From: Toxonevra muliebris
Taxonomy: Eukaryota; Arthropoda; Insecta; Diptera; Pallopteridae
Reading direction: 5' to 3'
DNA: 64,000 nt
Assembly (NCBI GenBank): GCA_963691655.1
Contig: OY829326.1
Span: forward strand, 72,223,235-72,287,234
The translations under genes and the position numbers were made by a program. Under the pieces are notes generated by a model. It was given only the letters and a program-made list of their open reading frames with translations. It searched no databases and had not been told where the DNA came from. This document shows, piece after piece, positions 32,930-44,405 of this stretch (positions are counted from its first letter, which is position 1; each line of letters opens with the position of its first letter).

Positions 32930-33345
32930 AGCCGTCCAGATCCAACAACAAACCAGAATATCTGCAGCGAGTGGTCACTGATCACTTTGAGAGCAAGATG
33001 ATTTTGTACGATTGCAAATGATAAGCGAAACGAAGCCATGTGAAGTTTTCCTTAGTACTCAGATCTTGGCGCAACTTTGTATAATGCTAGGCAAATATTA
33101 TGAGGTATTGGAGATTGACTTCATTATGGAAACTACCCTGATCGGTTACGCAGATGACATCGTATTCGTAGTAGCCTTGGAACATTAAGACACACTGGAA
33201 AAAATATGTAGCAACGCGATATTACAAGTCACTGTGTGCTTGCTTGGTTCAAATCTATAACTGCCGCTGCTGAGGTACTATTTCTCTGAAATAAGACGAA
33301 ATACGCTACTGAACTGTTTGGTGTTTATCAACACCAAATCCTAGA
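32930..33345 (+). pseudogene. R1-clade reverse transcriptase relic
   Basis: PEYLQRVVTDHFESKMILYD resembles the thumbless segment before the QGS block in R1-clade RTs. After two frame changes come EVLEIDFIMETTLIGYADDI, with an intact YADD box at about 33150, then VFVVALEH. It is a second, distinct RT piece placed head to tail with the one at 32495-32880. The QGSVLGP block is not readable. It shares style with the R1 relic at 18243-19237 on the other strand. Confidence 0.72.
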
Positions 33346-34613
33346 ATAAACCACAATAAACATTACGTACAAATGTATGAGTGTATGTGGTTACAACACA
33401 TAAATATTACATAAGAAAAGAGAAACAAAGAAATCAACATTAAACCCCAAAACCACAACCTACTGGTTAATACTTGTCTATCTACAACTACAACTAGCAG
33501 CCCCAACTGAAGCAGCAGCATTACAACAACGAAAACACAGCAATAAATGATCAGTAATACTACTGCTGTTAGTTTTATAAAGTCACTGCTGTTGTTGTTG
33601 CTGCTGATGCTTAAAGTAGCACAAGATCACAGGCCACAGGCAACATTTGCAATTTCAACGCTTCATTGCAAAGAATAAACGAACGAACACACGCCAACCA
33701 ACACCAACATCAGCACCACCATACCACGCACCCATGTTGCTGGCAATAACAGCAGCAGCAACAGAAAAAATCGCAGCAGCAGAAGAAAACCACGAGTAGC
33801 AGTTTTTCAGTACCTTACGTAGTATTATCGTATTATTCTCATTTTTTATTTTTTCTTATAGTAAACCGGGAAAACAGGAAAATCCAAAAAGCAAAAATCA
33901 AAGGAAAAAAATCTCCAACATTTTGTGCTGCACTGTACAGCAAATAACGACAACAACAACAACAATCGCACCAACAACGTGCTGCAGTTGTGAGTTGGCG
34001 CGCGTTCATTTTGGAAAAGTTACGAGCGTGCGCGTGCGCTCGCGCGTTTTTTCATCCGTCGTAAACGTCGTTCTTTTCTAAAGCATTGACATGTTGTAGC
34101 ATGCAGCAATAGCAACATACAAGTGGCGTGATGTGTAAAAGCATAGCGTTTTCCAATCACACATACAAAGCAAGACAGCGAAATAAAAAAATAATCAAAA
34201 GTAAAACGCTACTACCAAAACTGGTTTCTGTTGCTGCTGTTGCTGCCACTGCCCCTTCTATAGATAGAAGACACATGAAAAATTGAATTGAACTTTGGGG
34301 AAACCTAACGAGGTGCTTGGAGCATTTTAGAAGTGATTCGTTTTGTGGCTGTCATTGTGCACGTGTGCGATGTTTTTTTTTCGCCTAAAGGTTTAACTTA
34401 ATCTGCATTGTTTAGCTGGACCATAGTAAACGCCTAAGGGCTTGATGGGGGGAGGGGAGTGAAAAAACTTTTCGCAGTTAAGGAAAATTGCCACGTTTCG
34501 TAGGACTAGATATGAAAACCATGCCCCATACAACTGCAATGGCGACATTAGAAGCTTGCAACCATTTTTAATGAGCAATTAATGTTTATGCTCAAAGCAT
34601 GAAGTTATGATTG
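33346..34613. other. Unique island rich in CAA/CAG words
   Basis: No gene is seen. 33480-34000 is packed with CAACAAC, CAGCAGC and TGCTGTTGT words, and 33990-34060 is a GC-rich block (GTTGGCGCGCG, GAGCGTGCGCGTGCGCTCGC). Such blocks are common around fly promoters and 5' untranslated exons, but I find no start codon, splice junction or core promoter that I could defend. Confidence 0.35.
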
Positions 34614-34621
34614 GAAATATT

Positions 34622-34952
34622 CGGGGGATGGATATTAGACCGCGACACATTTTGTATGGCGGTCTAAAGTCATACTATCAAATGACTTTAGACCGCGATC
34701 GACTAGACCGCGCGGTCTAAAATCGCGCGATTTTTTTTTTAATTTTCTTTTTCTCTTTATTTTTGTAAAGATTTCGCATCTTTCCCTATTACATTTTAAT
34801 TTCAGTAAATAATATCGAAGTTAAGAATAAATAAAAAATCAATTTTCGTTGTTGAAAAAAATAAGAAACGAAACTCAAAGAAAATTTTCCGCGCGGCCTA
34901 AAGTAATTTTTTGATCGCGGCCTTATGTCACGTGGTCTAATGTCACTGCGCC
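34622..34952. mobile_element. Palindrome-rich MITE with perfect 8-bp target duplication
   Basis: GAAATATT stands on both sides (34614-34621 and 34953-34960). The ends (CGGGGGATGGATATTAGACC and, inverted, GGCGCAGTGACATTAGACC) share ATTAGACC with noisy tips. The inside is built from TAGACCGCG / CGCGGTCTA words in both directions, including a hairpin at 34671-34702 (GCGGTCTAAAGTCAT and ATGACTTTAGACCGC). An 8-bp duplication fits hAT or P-type transposases. No coding. Confidence 0.8.
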
Positions 34953-34960
34953 GAAATATT

Positions 34961-37900
34961 CTCGTATTTGAGTGTGTAGGAATATAGTATAAGGGATGAC
35001 ATTTTTTCTCAATTGATCTGGAATTCGGAGCATTGACTATTTGGAATATGAATTTCCACGATTCAAATATGGACAAAAACACCTGACTACTTCCTGAACT
35101 ACAACAGAAGCTCTAGCTCGTGAAGTTCTGAAAAAATAAATGATTTTGAAGTTACGCTGTGTAATAAACTTGTTCTTCTTCTTCTCACGGACTCTGGTGC
35201 ACAAAATTTCAACAAAATCAGGAGGTCCATAGATGGCGTTCCTGTACAATGAAAAATTTGTCTTTCCCCTTATTTTAACCAAGAAATATTTCATAGAGGG
35301 CTCCGGGGCAAAAGTTAGTAAAAAATTTTATAAAATTGAAAATGCGAGATACGTTTTGTAAAAACTTATATCTACTCCTCTTCTCTAAAAGCGCTCTCAT
35401 AATGGGGGTCCCCTGTATTTCGATTCAGTTTAATATCTAATTCTAACAGGGGGTTGGAAAACTCGTTTGCGAAATAACAAGCAATATTTGGCCTTACACG
35501 CGTTGATTTCAACTCAGTTCGTTCGACCCCACTCGGAGATTAATTGGAGGTCATTATTGTGTGAGTCAATCTTCAATGTTTTATACAGGTGTATGAATGT
35601 CAAATGGTGCTATTATTCGCAAAGAAGTGAATGGAATTCGTAGTAAAGGAACTATTATTTGATCCAAAAATTATTCCGAAGAGGGTTCCGGGGCAAACAG
35701 TTTTCGATATTAATGCTATATGTAACTGTTGGACAAACTCATTGGAAATATCCAGTGAAACGCCTTTGCTCTCATTTAAGCCATGGACACTATGGTTCCA
35801 ATTCGCGGTGAAGACCGCCATGAGATTGTCCGTTTAAGAGTTACTACGGCAAGCGTATTGGTGATCATTAAGCATTTCGTTTTGCTCTAAATATTTGACC
35901 AACTGATATTTTGCTACACTTTGAAGTTTGACACATTTCAAGGACTGAGTTATCTGTACCCATACCCGCATGCAGAATTTTCTTCGGTTTTCACTGTAAA
36001 CTCCTGATCCCTTGTCTTTGAATCATCTCTATACCATACATAATAGCGTCATATAAAATTGTTCCCCGTTGGTTCTAAACAGAAATATTACCCGGAAATC
36101 CGATTAAACTAAATCTCCTATCCAAAATCAGTGAAATTTCACTAATTTTGAGTTCATACGTTTTTGTTCCTGTTGGTTACGTGTCAATACACAAATCATC
36201 AGTCCAGATGACCAGTTGCTGTCAATTGGAGACAGTAACAAAATGATTTCATTGTTCTGCACCACAATAATGAGATTGTCTCTATTTTGTGAAACCATCA
36301 GATTTTCTTTCTTTTTCTTTTCGTTTTCAAATCATTTGCGCGCCAAAGGCGTTTTCCAACATGCTTTCTTCTTACTCGTTCATGTATTCGTCTCTCTCTT
36401 TCTCTCTTTATACATACATGCGAAAAACGCAAGTGTTCCAAACTCTTGAACTGTTCGATCCAAACTTATGCTAAGTATGAAGTAATAAATATGAAGTAGT
36501 AGAAAAACTGCGCGCTATGGGCAGACAAGTTGTTTATGTTTGCGTTTTGTTGTGATACGATTTCCTTTACTTTTTTGACTCTTCCTCTATCTCTGTCACA
36601 CTACTTATTTTATGATGTGCAATATCTATATACGATGTATGTATATATGTATTTATATTATTGAAAGCCTAATGAAGCATAAGAAATGATATGAAAAAAA
36701 AAATAAAAAATAAAAAATAAAAACATTAAATGAGAAGAAAAGAGCTAAAAGAAAAACAGAAAAACAAACTCGTTTTACCAGAAGAACAAGAATCATATTT
36801 TTTACTATCAACTTGCAGCATACAACAAACACAACACTCAGAGGCCAAAGAAAACAAAAACAGAAGAAAACGAAAATAAACTTGAAGAATTGAACATGCA
36901 ACAACAACGACGACAACAGCAACGACCAACGATCAAGACGACGATGATGATGATGATGACAAGAGTAAACACAGCTGCAGCTGATTGCGTATGGACGTAG
37001 TGGATACGTGTACGATAGATAGAAAGACAAACCAAGACCAGTATCCAACCAAGTCTCTTTCTAGAAAGAGACAGCCAGAAAAACAACGTGAAGGGAATGA
37101 GAAAGAAAACAGAGAAGAAAACAGGTCATTTGCCTTAATGGATTTTTACATACGAGCGACAACGCGCGCGAGTGTATCGCACATAAGAAGAAAAAAAAAG
37201 AACGATAAAGATTTAAGCAAATAATAAATAAACAAATAATAAAATGTAAGAAAAAAAATCATAAGAGACAGGCGGACAAATGGACGTGCGGATGGACGGA
37301 CAGACATACAGCTGAAGGGACAAGTTCTTATGCATGCATATCTATACATACATACGTACATATGCACATATTGGACTTGCAACTGATATGCTCGTCGTAC
37401 TACGTTGTAGTAAAAACTCAAAAAAACAACAACAACAACCCATACTCTTATGCATATGATAAAAACAAATAAATAATCAAAACAAATGTGTAGAGCGTAG
37501 TAAAAAAAATACTACTACTATTACTACTACAACAAAAACAACAACAACAACAACATGAAATACTACGTTAAAACTCAGAACGTAATAACGTAAAAAAGAA
37601 AACAGAAATAAAATAAATAAATAAATCCAAAAAAAAAAAAAAAAGAAAACCAATAATTGTAAGCATAGAATAGACGAAATGTTTAAGCCACTGTATTTAT
37701 TTTGAGATAGTGGTGCCACAAAACACAGACTCAGGCACAGTTCTAGATATCAGGCTGTGTTGCCCTCAAAAATTATAATACCAATAGCAACAACAGCAAG
37801 TACCTGCCCATAAGCTTTTAGATTAATAATGATGACCATGTCTATCATGTCATTAGAATTTTGTAGATTTCTTTGTGTATTTTAGTTTGATATGACAACA

Positions 37901-38160
37901 AATCGAATTGAATTTTGTAGAAAGTCAATAGAAGATGCTCGTAGTAATTATATTTAATTTGAAACGAGATATGGCAATTAAGTATGCATTTTATGGAAGC
38001 TGTAGTAATGCAATTACAAACGTGTTTTGGACATATTGCTAGTAGGCCTGGTTCAAATTGAAACCCACTTTCCCATAACATTTATCTCGACAATTTAATA
38101 ACCAGGCAATGCAATGTCTTCATGAAGTCTTTGCTGGTGCCATTATTCGAAGTTATAACG
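34961..38160. other. Unique island with microsatellites; no gene supported
   Basis: 35280-35720 has two similar words (GAGGGCTCCGGGGCAAAAG and GAGGGTTCCGGGGCAAACAG), maybe traces of an old repeat. 36300-37700 holds simple repeats: GAT repeats at 36941-36960, CTA/CAA repeats at 37511-37555, A-runs and TACATACATACG words. Long open frames here (36653-37048 minus and neighbours) are translations of low-complexity DNA. Nothing suggests a true exon. Confidence 0.35.
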
Positions 38161-38164
38161 CTTA

Positions 38165-38325
38165 TTTAATCTTAATAAAATGCTAATTTTTCCCTTTGCT
38201 CGACATGAGTTTTCCACAAAATTGTGGAATCTAGTGTTACCCCTAGGTACTTCACTTCCGAGGACAAAGGCACGGTAGCTTCTTTCAGTACCGTCCTAAT
38301 TGAGCTTCCGAGTAAAAAGTACTAA
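38165..38325 (-). pseudogene. LINE ORF2 piece after the RT (VKYLGVTLDS)
   Basis: The minus strand reads VLKEATVPLSSEVKYLGVTL followed by DSTILWKTHVE. This is the well-known block downstream of YADD in jockey/I-group LINEs (VKYLGV-LD--L-W--H). The end at 38160 and the start at 38330 are sharp, the latter against a satellite array. The piece at 38995-39180 on the same strand may be the upstream part of the same copy. Confidence 0.72.
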
Positions 38326-38339
38326 TTTGGCTTACTCAA

Positions 38340-38880
38340 AATACCACAACCCAAATAAAAAACTTATCTTAAATTCAAACCAAAACTCGAACTAAATTTT
38401 AAACCAAAAAAAAAACTACAAAATTCGGACCAAAAGTTAGACTAATCTCAGACTAAATATTAAAACAAAATTCAAATTAAAAATTTGACCAAAATTCTGA
38501 AAAAAAATCAAACCAAAATATAAACAAAATTCAGATAACAAATCAGGCAAAACTTAAATCAAATTCAGGCACAAATGTGGCGAAAATTCAGACAAAAAAC
38601 AGGATAAAATTCAAACAAAATTAAAACCAAAGTTTAGAACAAAAATTAGATCAAAATTCAAACAAAAAATTCAATCCAGAAATCTGATAGAAATTCAAAA
38701 CAAACATCAGGTCAAAACTCTGACCTAACTCAGACCAAAAATCAGACAAAAATTTGACCGACACTCAAAACCAATATCAGACCAAAGTTCAGACCAAAAA
38801 TCGAATCAAGCTTCAGACAAAAATTCAAACCAAATTCAAATCAAAATTCAGACCAAAACTCAATATCAACAAATATCCTC
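38340..38880 (-). repeat. TTTTGGTCTGAA satellite, array C (inverse orientation)
   Basis: About 540 bases of AAAATTCAGACCAAAA-type words. The plus-strand frame 38754-38960 reads as repeats of QTKxxTKxRIKLQTK, a mirror of the minus readings in array A. It lies between two LINE pieces on the same strand. Confidence 0.85.
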
Positions 38881-38994
38881 AAAATGTATTCCATTGCTTT
38901 CAGCCCCTCTTTGCTTACGCAAACACTGGTTTCGAACTAATACCCCAAAAAAAAATGTAGTTTTCGACCAAACTTTTACGTAAAAACAATGTTA

Positions 38995-39180
38995 AACTTA
39001 TAAGTCTGAAGCTTTTAATCAGAGTGTAATTATCTTGCCCGGTTTAGGAATGAATACAACTCTGACTCCTCGCCAAAGATTTGGAATGAATCCATAAGAC
39101 AAACTTTTACGAGAATGTCTCCACCCCTCTTCAGCATAATTGAATACACACCAACAGGTTTTGGGGACTTAAAGTTTTCA
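38995..39180 (-). pseudogene. LINE RT N-terminal piece (WR--RVVFIPKPGK)
   Basis: The minus strand contains KPVGVYSIMLKRGGDILVKV and GFIPNLWRGVRVVFIPKPGK, matching the start of the RT domain in I/R1-like LINEs (G--P--W----V-FIPK-GK). The D--AFD and YADD blocks that should follow are absent; instead comes unreadable sequence and satellite array C. Confidence 0.72.
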
Positions 39181-39418
39181 AAAGAACAATAAAGAAAAGC
39201 TAATCAGCTCTTCGGTAACTATCCTGGAAAATAAAAATTGTTTGGTTCCAAAAATGGTCGTGATACTTTATGACTAGAGAGGCTAATTTCAAGCACGAAA
39301 AATCTAATTTCATGCTTCTAAAACTTAAAAAAAAAAAAAAACAAAATAAAACCAAAAGAGCTAGTTCTAACAAGCACAAAAAACATAAAAATGTTTAGAT
39401 ATTAAAAGGATATCACAC

Positions 39419-40198
39419 TGTAACGAACCTTCCTGGTTCCTTTTCTTTTTGTCAGGATATACTCAGCGAGTAACCAGGGTGCGTAAATAATAACTCACGA
39501 TTTATTTCGGTTCACTTGTTTATTGATATTCTTCACTATTATTTTATTTACACTTGATTAGTTAGTATTTTATCCTTAGTACCTCGTATGTTGTTTGTTC
39601 GCCTTCGTTCGTGCTCGTTTCACTTTTTTTGCCTTTCTTGGCGCTCGTGTGGCTTCGTTGCCGCTCGTTTACGATGCGTGTCCTCGTGACACGATGGCTA
39701 AGTCTTTGTCGTTTGCTGTATGGTCAGTGGCAACTTTGTTTATACTACACCAGTGAGGCTGTCGCACACCCTGGTGTCTAATGAATACCTGATCTTTTTA
39801 TACCTTGGTGTGATGTCTCACTCGCAAGGTCCAATAAATACCTGACCGATTTCTGAGAATTAAAGAGGAATCAAACGTGCTGTCGCTTCGTTTGATATTA
39901 GCTACCAATGTCTAAGCCTTATCCTTCCGTGCTGACGCAACCGTAAGGAGTATTTCATATAATCTAACAAAGAGAAGAAGAAATGACCTGTGCCACAGTC
40001 TAAGTCTGAGTGTCTTCTTCTGTGCGATGCATGTCCTTTTATATCAATTTCTTCTTGTTGTACCGTATTATTTCCGTTCTGTGAAATATATATATTATAA
40101 TTACTTAAATATAAATGTTAATATATATTTTAACGGCACATATGTGCTAGTGGTTTAGGGTTGTGCGATTAAAATTCTGATAATTTTATGTCGTCACA
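39419..40198. mobile_element. Solo LTR with 4-bp target duplication
   Basis: The 780-bp segment begins TGTAACGAACC and ends CGTCACA (TG...CA ends), flanked by ACAC on both sides (39415-39418 and 40199-40202). It is less AT-rich than its surroundings and contains TTTTTATACC and CAATAAATACC, possible TATA and polyadenylation signals. There is no primer-binding site followed by coding sequence and no second LTR, so recombination between LTRs probably removed the body. A 4-bp duplication points to Ty3/gypsy rather than BEL/Pao (5 bp). Orientation is not fixed. Confidence 0.72.
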
Positions 40199-40207
40199 AC
40201 ACGTGTA

Positions 40208-41075
40208 GGGGAATGTCGAACCACACTTTGATTTTGACTGATAACTCACTCTAAAATCGTAATTTTTAAAATTTCAGAAATGGAGATTAAACTAGAAGCA
40301 AAATGCCACGTTTTGGGAGTTGCAGAATTTCAAAATTCAAATTTGTTGTAAAGTTTTAAGAATTATACCAAAATATTCGATTTTGTCATTTTGAAAAGTC
40401 GTGGGGAATGTCGAACCACTTTGAAAATTGAGAAAATTCGAACAAAAAATTGATGTAAAACGTTTATTTATGATTTCGTTATGAAAAAACATAAGATTTG
40501 AATGAAAAATATAGAGAAAAAATTGATGGCCGCTAAATAGTCTTGGAGATCATCTGATCGATCATGTTTTGCAACGTAACGCGACATATTGACGTTAAAT
40601 TAGTAAAAAAAAAATTCAAAGAATTGATTTAAAAACTGTGATTTCGCATAAAAAACCATTAAGGAGCATAAAAAATACATTATCTACTTGACAAATTACA
40701 AAAACTAAGTGGTTCGATATTCCCCACAAAAAGTGGTTTGACATTCCCCAGAAGCTGTGTTCTACAAAATAGCCGCCCATGAGTAACAGAACCAAATTTC
40801 ATGAAAAAAAAACTTTTTTGACTGTAAATAATATTCACACACAATGATTTGAAAAATATTTACCTGCTTGGTTTTACGCAAAAATGTTGAAAAAGCAATG
40901 TAATTGATTATCGCAGACAGCACAAAATCGGTTTGACTGCTAATGAAAAAATGAGATGAAGCTGAAATAATACGATGGCAAAAGTTTCGTATAGATCGAA
41001 TGTCAGATAATGCAGATAAAAAGATAAAACTAATGGTTCGACCTTCCCCATGGTTCGAAATTCCCCACATTCCCC
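40208..41075. mobile_element. TA-flanked MITE built around a GGGGAATGTCGAACCA motif
   Basis: The motif occurs forward at 40208-40223 and 40403-40418, and inverted at 40710-40725, 40734-40749, 41034-41049 and 41051-41066, with a partial copy ending at 41075. Both ends start with GGGGAATGT next to TA (40206-40207 and 41076-41077). The centre is AT-rich; a minus-strand open frame (40762-41169) overruns the element and has no motif. Forward copies left and inverted copies right suggest transposase binding sites. Confidence 0.72.
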
Positions 41076-41077
41076 TA

Positions 41078-41616
41078 TATTGTGTTTTATTCAGGGACTC
41101 AAAATAACATTTTTTTGAAGACAAAATATCAATTTTAAAAACATTAATACAAAAATCTGTTGTAACCATTATGAGTGCCTTTATTTGTTTCTTTTTTTTT
41201 ATTGTAGCCCATAACTGGTTTCCTTAAGGTACCGAAAGAGTTTTCTACCTACCTAGTAATATTTCACATAAAAATCGATGAGATTCACAATACTCTAATA
41301 TTACTGTCTTTGATTGGAAATGATTTTGTTTCAAACTTAGAGTGGTTTGAAATGAAGTAGAAAAAAAGAGACTTTGAATTTCGTTTTACAATCTTTAATT
41401 CAAAGTAATTACAAATGTAAATTTTGGGATCAAAGCTAGAGGTGCATTTGATGTGCACCCTTGGTAAGTGAGGAAAAGAATGAATATAAAAAATACAGTA
41501 TGGGAGCCGAGCACATCTCGCTGCCTTAAAATTTTAAATAAACATATAATTTAGCAAAACATCTTTATCAATCGGGGTGATGCCCATATAAACCATTTTA
41601 AATTCAATCAATAAAA
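41078..41616. other. AT-rich sequence, nothing recognised
   Basis: No gene or paired repeat is visible between the GGGGAATG element and the Helitron. Confidence 0.3.
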
Positions 41617-43382
41617 TCTATATATATATAAAATAGAGGCTGTTAAATGTTTAGTCCTAATAGGTTTCTATATTTCGCAACGTCATGCAATTTCTTATGT
41701 AATTGCTTTGGACATTTGTCGAGTTAAGTCGATATTTATTTTAAGTTAATTTCAAGTAGTTTCTTTAATATAGACCATTATTTGGACCAAAGTCAGATTT
41801 TTTATAAAATTTAGCTACTTAATGCAAAATGCTGTTTAAACCATAAGAGGTACATAAAAATTATGTATAGAAAGATTATAGATCTTATCGTTTGCTAAAA
41901 TAAAGTCACTGGTGGCATACATCTAAAGTTAATAGTTTACCTGTATAATGCATTTTTATATTAAAAATTCGTTCCCCTTACATTTGTTATTGAAAATATA
42001 TTTCTTTTTCCTAGAATCAAACCCAATATTTTTTTTTATTTCGCTCTCTGCGATTTCCACTACACAAACCCGAAAAGAATGAGTGAGAGCTTTCTGTTTT
42101 AAATTCTTTTTCATTCGCATGAATGTACTATAACTACATATTACTAATTTGATGATGGCACTTCATAATGTTAGTTAAGAGGTAGGGTAAAGTAGTAGTG
42201 GATGCTGGAAATAGTTTTTTTGAATAGTGGGTTCAAATCTCACTTGAAGCGGACCAAATTTTGTTTTTTTTTTTTTGGTGATGTAAAAAATAAATACACA
42301 AAAAAAGAAATATAAAGTCGGAATTCAACTACAGGTGGACCAAGTGATTCTTTTTTATACAAATAATTTTTTTTTTCATACTATTATTCATGGACATATG
42401 CCCATCAATAACTCAGATAATTTTCGGGTAGATCTCCACAACCTGAAATTTAGAATAAGGATATTAATTGGCAATATAATGCCAGAGGAAAAAGGTCTGT
42501 GAAATTGAAAAAAGGGGACATTGCATCTCCTATATAATCTGAGTTTTAGCTATGGAATATCTCAGTATTCATTTGTGGCACGTCTCTAAGAAACGTTATT
42601 TTGGCATTCCATGAAAAAATATGGCGTGGCCTTTTCCGTTCAACTCTAATGCTTTTATATATATTTCCAGAACCATTTACCCACGTTGGTTGACAAAACC
42701 ACGCCACAAAAAAAAAAAAAAAAAAAAAATGTGGTTAGGATTGAAAAAGGCGACGAGGAACTTTCCATATAGCCTGAATTTTCATTATTGTATATCTTAG
42801 AAACTATTTGTAGTGCAGTACTAAGATTTGGAATGATAATATGATTTGCCAATAGAGTTTGGTGGGTAAAGTATGGGTAGACTTGGGTTATTGACTGTTC
42901 CACCTGGATTTTATAAGGTATATTTCCTAAATTATTTGTGGTTAGAGAGCTTTGATTGCCAATGGAAAATGCTAGAAAAAAAATGAATGGAATAAATAAA
43001 ATATTTGAAAAATGCGTGTTAGGGCTTTAGCAAATTAAGGCAGCGATAATGGAAACCATAGTAAGGCAAGCAATACAAATTTAGTTGTAAAGGATGTTTG
43101 TTGATAGTTATTAGAGAGTTAAAGTAAGAAAGATGATGAAGGTTTCCATGTTAAGATGGGATGTTGATAGCAATAACTGAGAAGAATGTTGACACCATTA
43201 AACACGTGGAAGTGGAACTACTCATGTAAATGATATGAATGATTAGTGCAATGATTCGATTTTGATCGGAGACTGGCACGCTCATATAGATATATCTCTT
43301 GCAAAAGTTTTAATTGTTGTAATTTTTTCATTACCCCTTCTTTGCCAGGTCCGGACAACGAAGCTGGGCGAAGCCCAGCTAG
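41617..43382 (+). mobile_element. Non-autonomous Helitron, complete
   Basis: The left end is TC followed by TATATATATATAAAATAG, preceded by A (41616). The right end has a GC-rich hairpin GCTGGGCGAAGCCCAGC (43363-43379) running into CTAG (43379-43382), followed by T (43383). A^T insertion without duplication, 5' TC and 3' hairpin plus CTRR are the Helitron hallmarks. The inside (42480-42960) carries two or three diverged units of the CTTTCCATATAGCCTGAATT kind shared with 10789-11130. No RepHel gene is present; it would need a partner to move by rolling circle. A pure A-run of about 20 lies at 42709-42729. A tRNA-like GGGTTCAAATCTCAC at 42230-42244 may be a small SINE remnant. Confidence 0.88.
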
Positions 43383-44400
43383 TTATCAATAAAAGAGAGT
43401 TTAACAACCTAAGTTAAACTACACCTGATTTAGGACCGTTTTCTTTGAAATCTTTATTTCTGAATTTTCAATCGTTTCCAATTCAATATTAATCATTTTA
43501 ATCCCTAGCAGGAAATAAGGCGCAAATCTTAGAATCCAACTCCAACTGAGAAAAACTTTATTTCAAAATCGAAAATCTCTTCGAAGTTTCATTCAAAGGT
43601 TTTTATTATTTTCCTTTTAAATATTTTCGTATTTATTTCATGCTCATATATTTATTTCTTTACTTATGTTTTGGTCAGAATAATTTCAATTCGATCTCTA
43701 CTGAACTGCATATTTTCAGCAATTATGCTTCAAGTTAGTTAAGTCAAGTAAACAAATTTTTAATAAGTTTGTTTAAGTAGTTTCATTGTAACTAAAACTT
43801 TGCTTTAATCACATTAACTATTCTATAACTTTTTTATAAAATCCTTGAATCTCATGCTAAAGTCGTGCTCTATTGTCTTTTATAATGACACGCCTCTGAG
43901 GCGTGTCCTTCAATTCTCAACTACTAATTATAATTACCGATTGCAATGAAATTTTGTACATATATATGTATGTATACATAAGCATATTGATATATGGAAA
44001 ATGCAGATTAATCTCATCACACTTCTTCTTTTTTTAGTTGCAATGAACCATAAAAAGCAAAAAATCAATGTCCCAGCAACAAAATTGGTGTTATGCATTC
44101 ATTTTTATAATAGAATGGAGAAATATAATAAACCATATAAACAGCTTCCCTATTTCGATAAGAAAATCTAAGCGATTCTAGTTTTAAACTGTAATGCATC
44201 GTGGAGTTAATTGATAATGCATCAATAACAGTAGGCAGGGATCCTCCAAAAAGTGAAAATGTTTAATAAAAAACTTCGAAAATCTGTTTTATAATATTTA
44301 ATAAAATATCACATATTTTGTATTCAGCTCACCAAACCCAAATTCTAGACCCGCCTTAGGTCATTAATTACGCTTACAAACAATAGGCAGACATAAATTC
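43383..44400. other. AT-rich sequence with one perfect palindrome
   Basis: Nothing codes. GACACGCCTC-T-GAGGCGTGTC at 43887-43907 is a 10-bp perfect stem with one base at the centre. It is followed 14 bases on by ACTACTAAT; a Helitron-like end is possible but not supported by a left end. Confidence 0.4.
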
Positions 44401-44405
44401 CCTCT

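Noticed and set aside
33960..34060. GC-rich block considered as a promoter or CpG-type start site
   Set aside because: Insects lack CpG-island logic, and no TATA, initiator or downstream element in proper register was convincing.
36653..37048. 131-codon minus-strand open frame resembling a membrane protein
   Set aside because: Hydrophobic text arises from complement of A-rich simple repeats; three frames are open together, which marks low complexity rather than coding.
40762..41169. 135-codon minus-strand open frame
   Set aside because: It runs across the right edge of the GGGGAATGTCGAACCA element and uses its inverted motifs; no domain recognised.
42215..42250. Possible tRNA gene (GGGTTCAAATCTCAC)
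   Set aside because: Only the T-arm looks tRNA-like; no cloverleaf upstream. It lies inside the Helitron.
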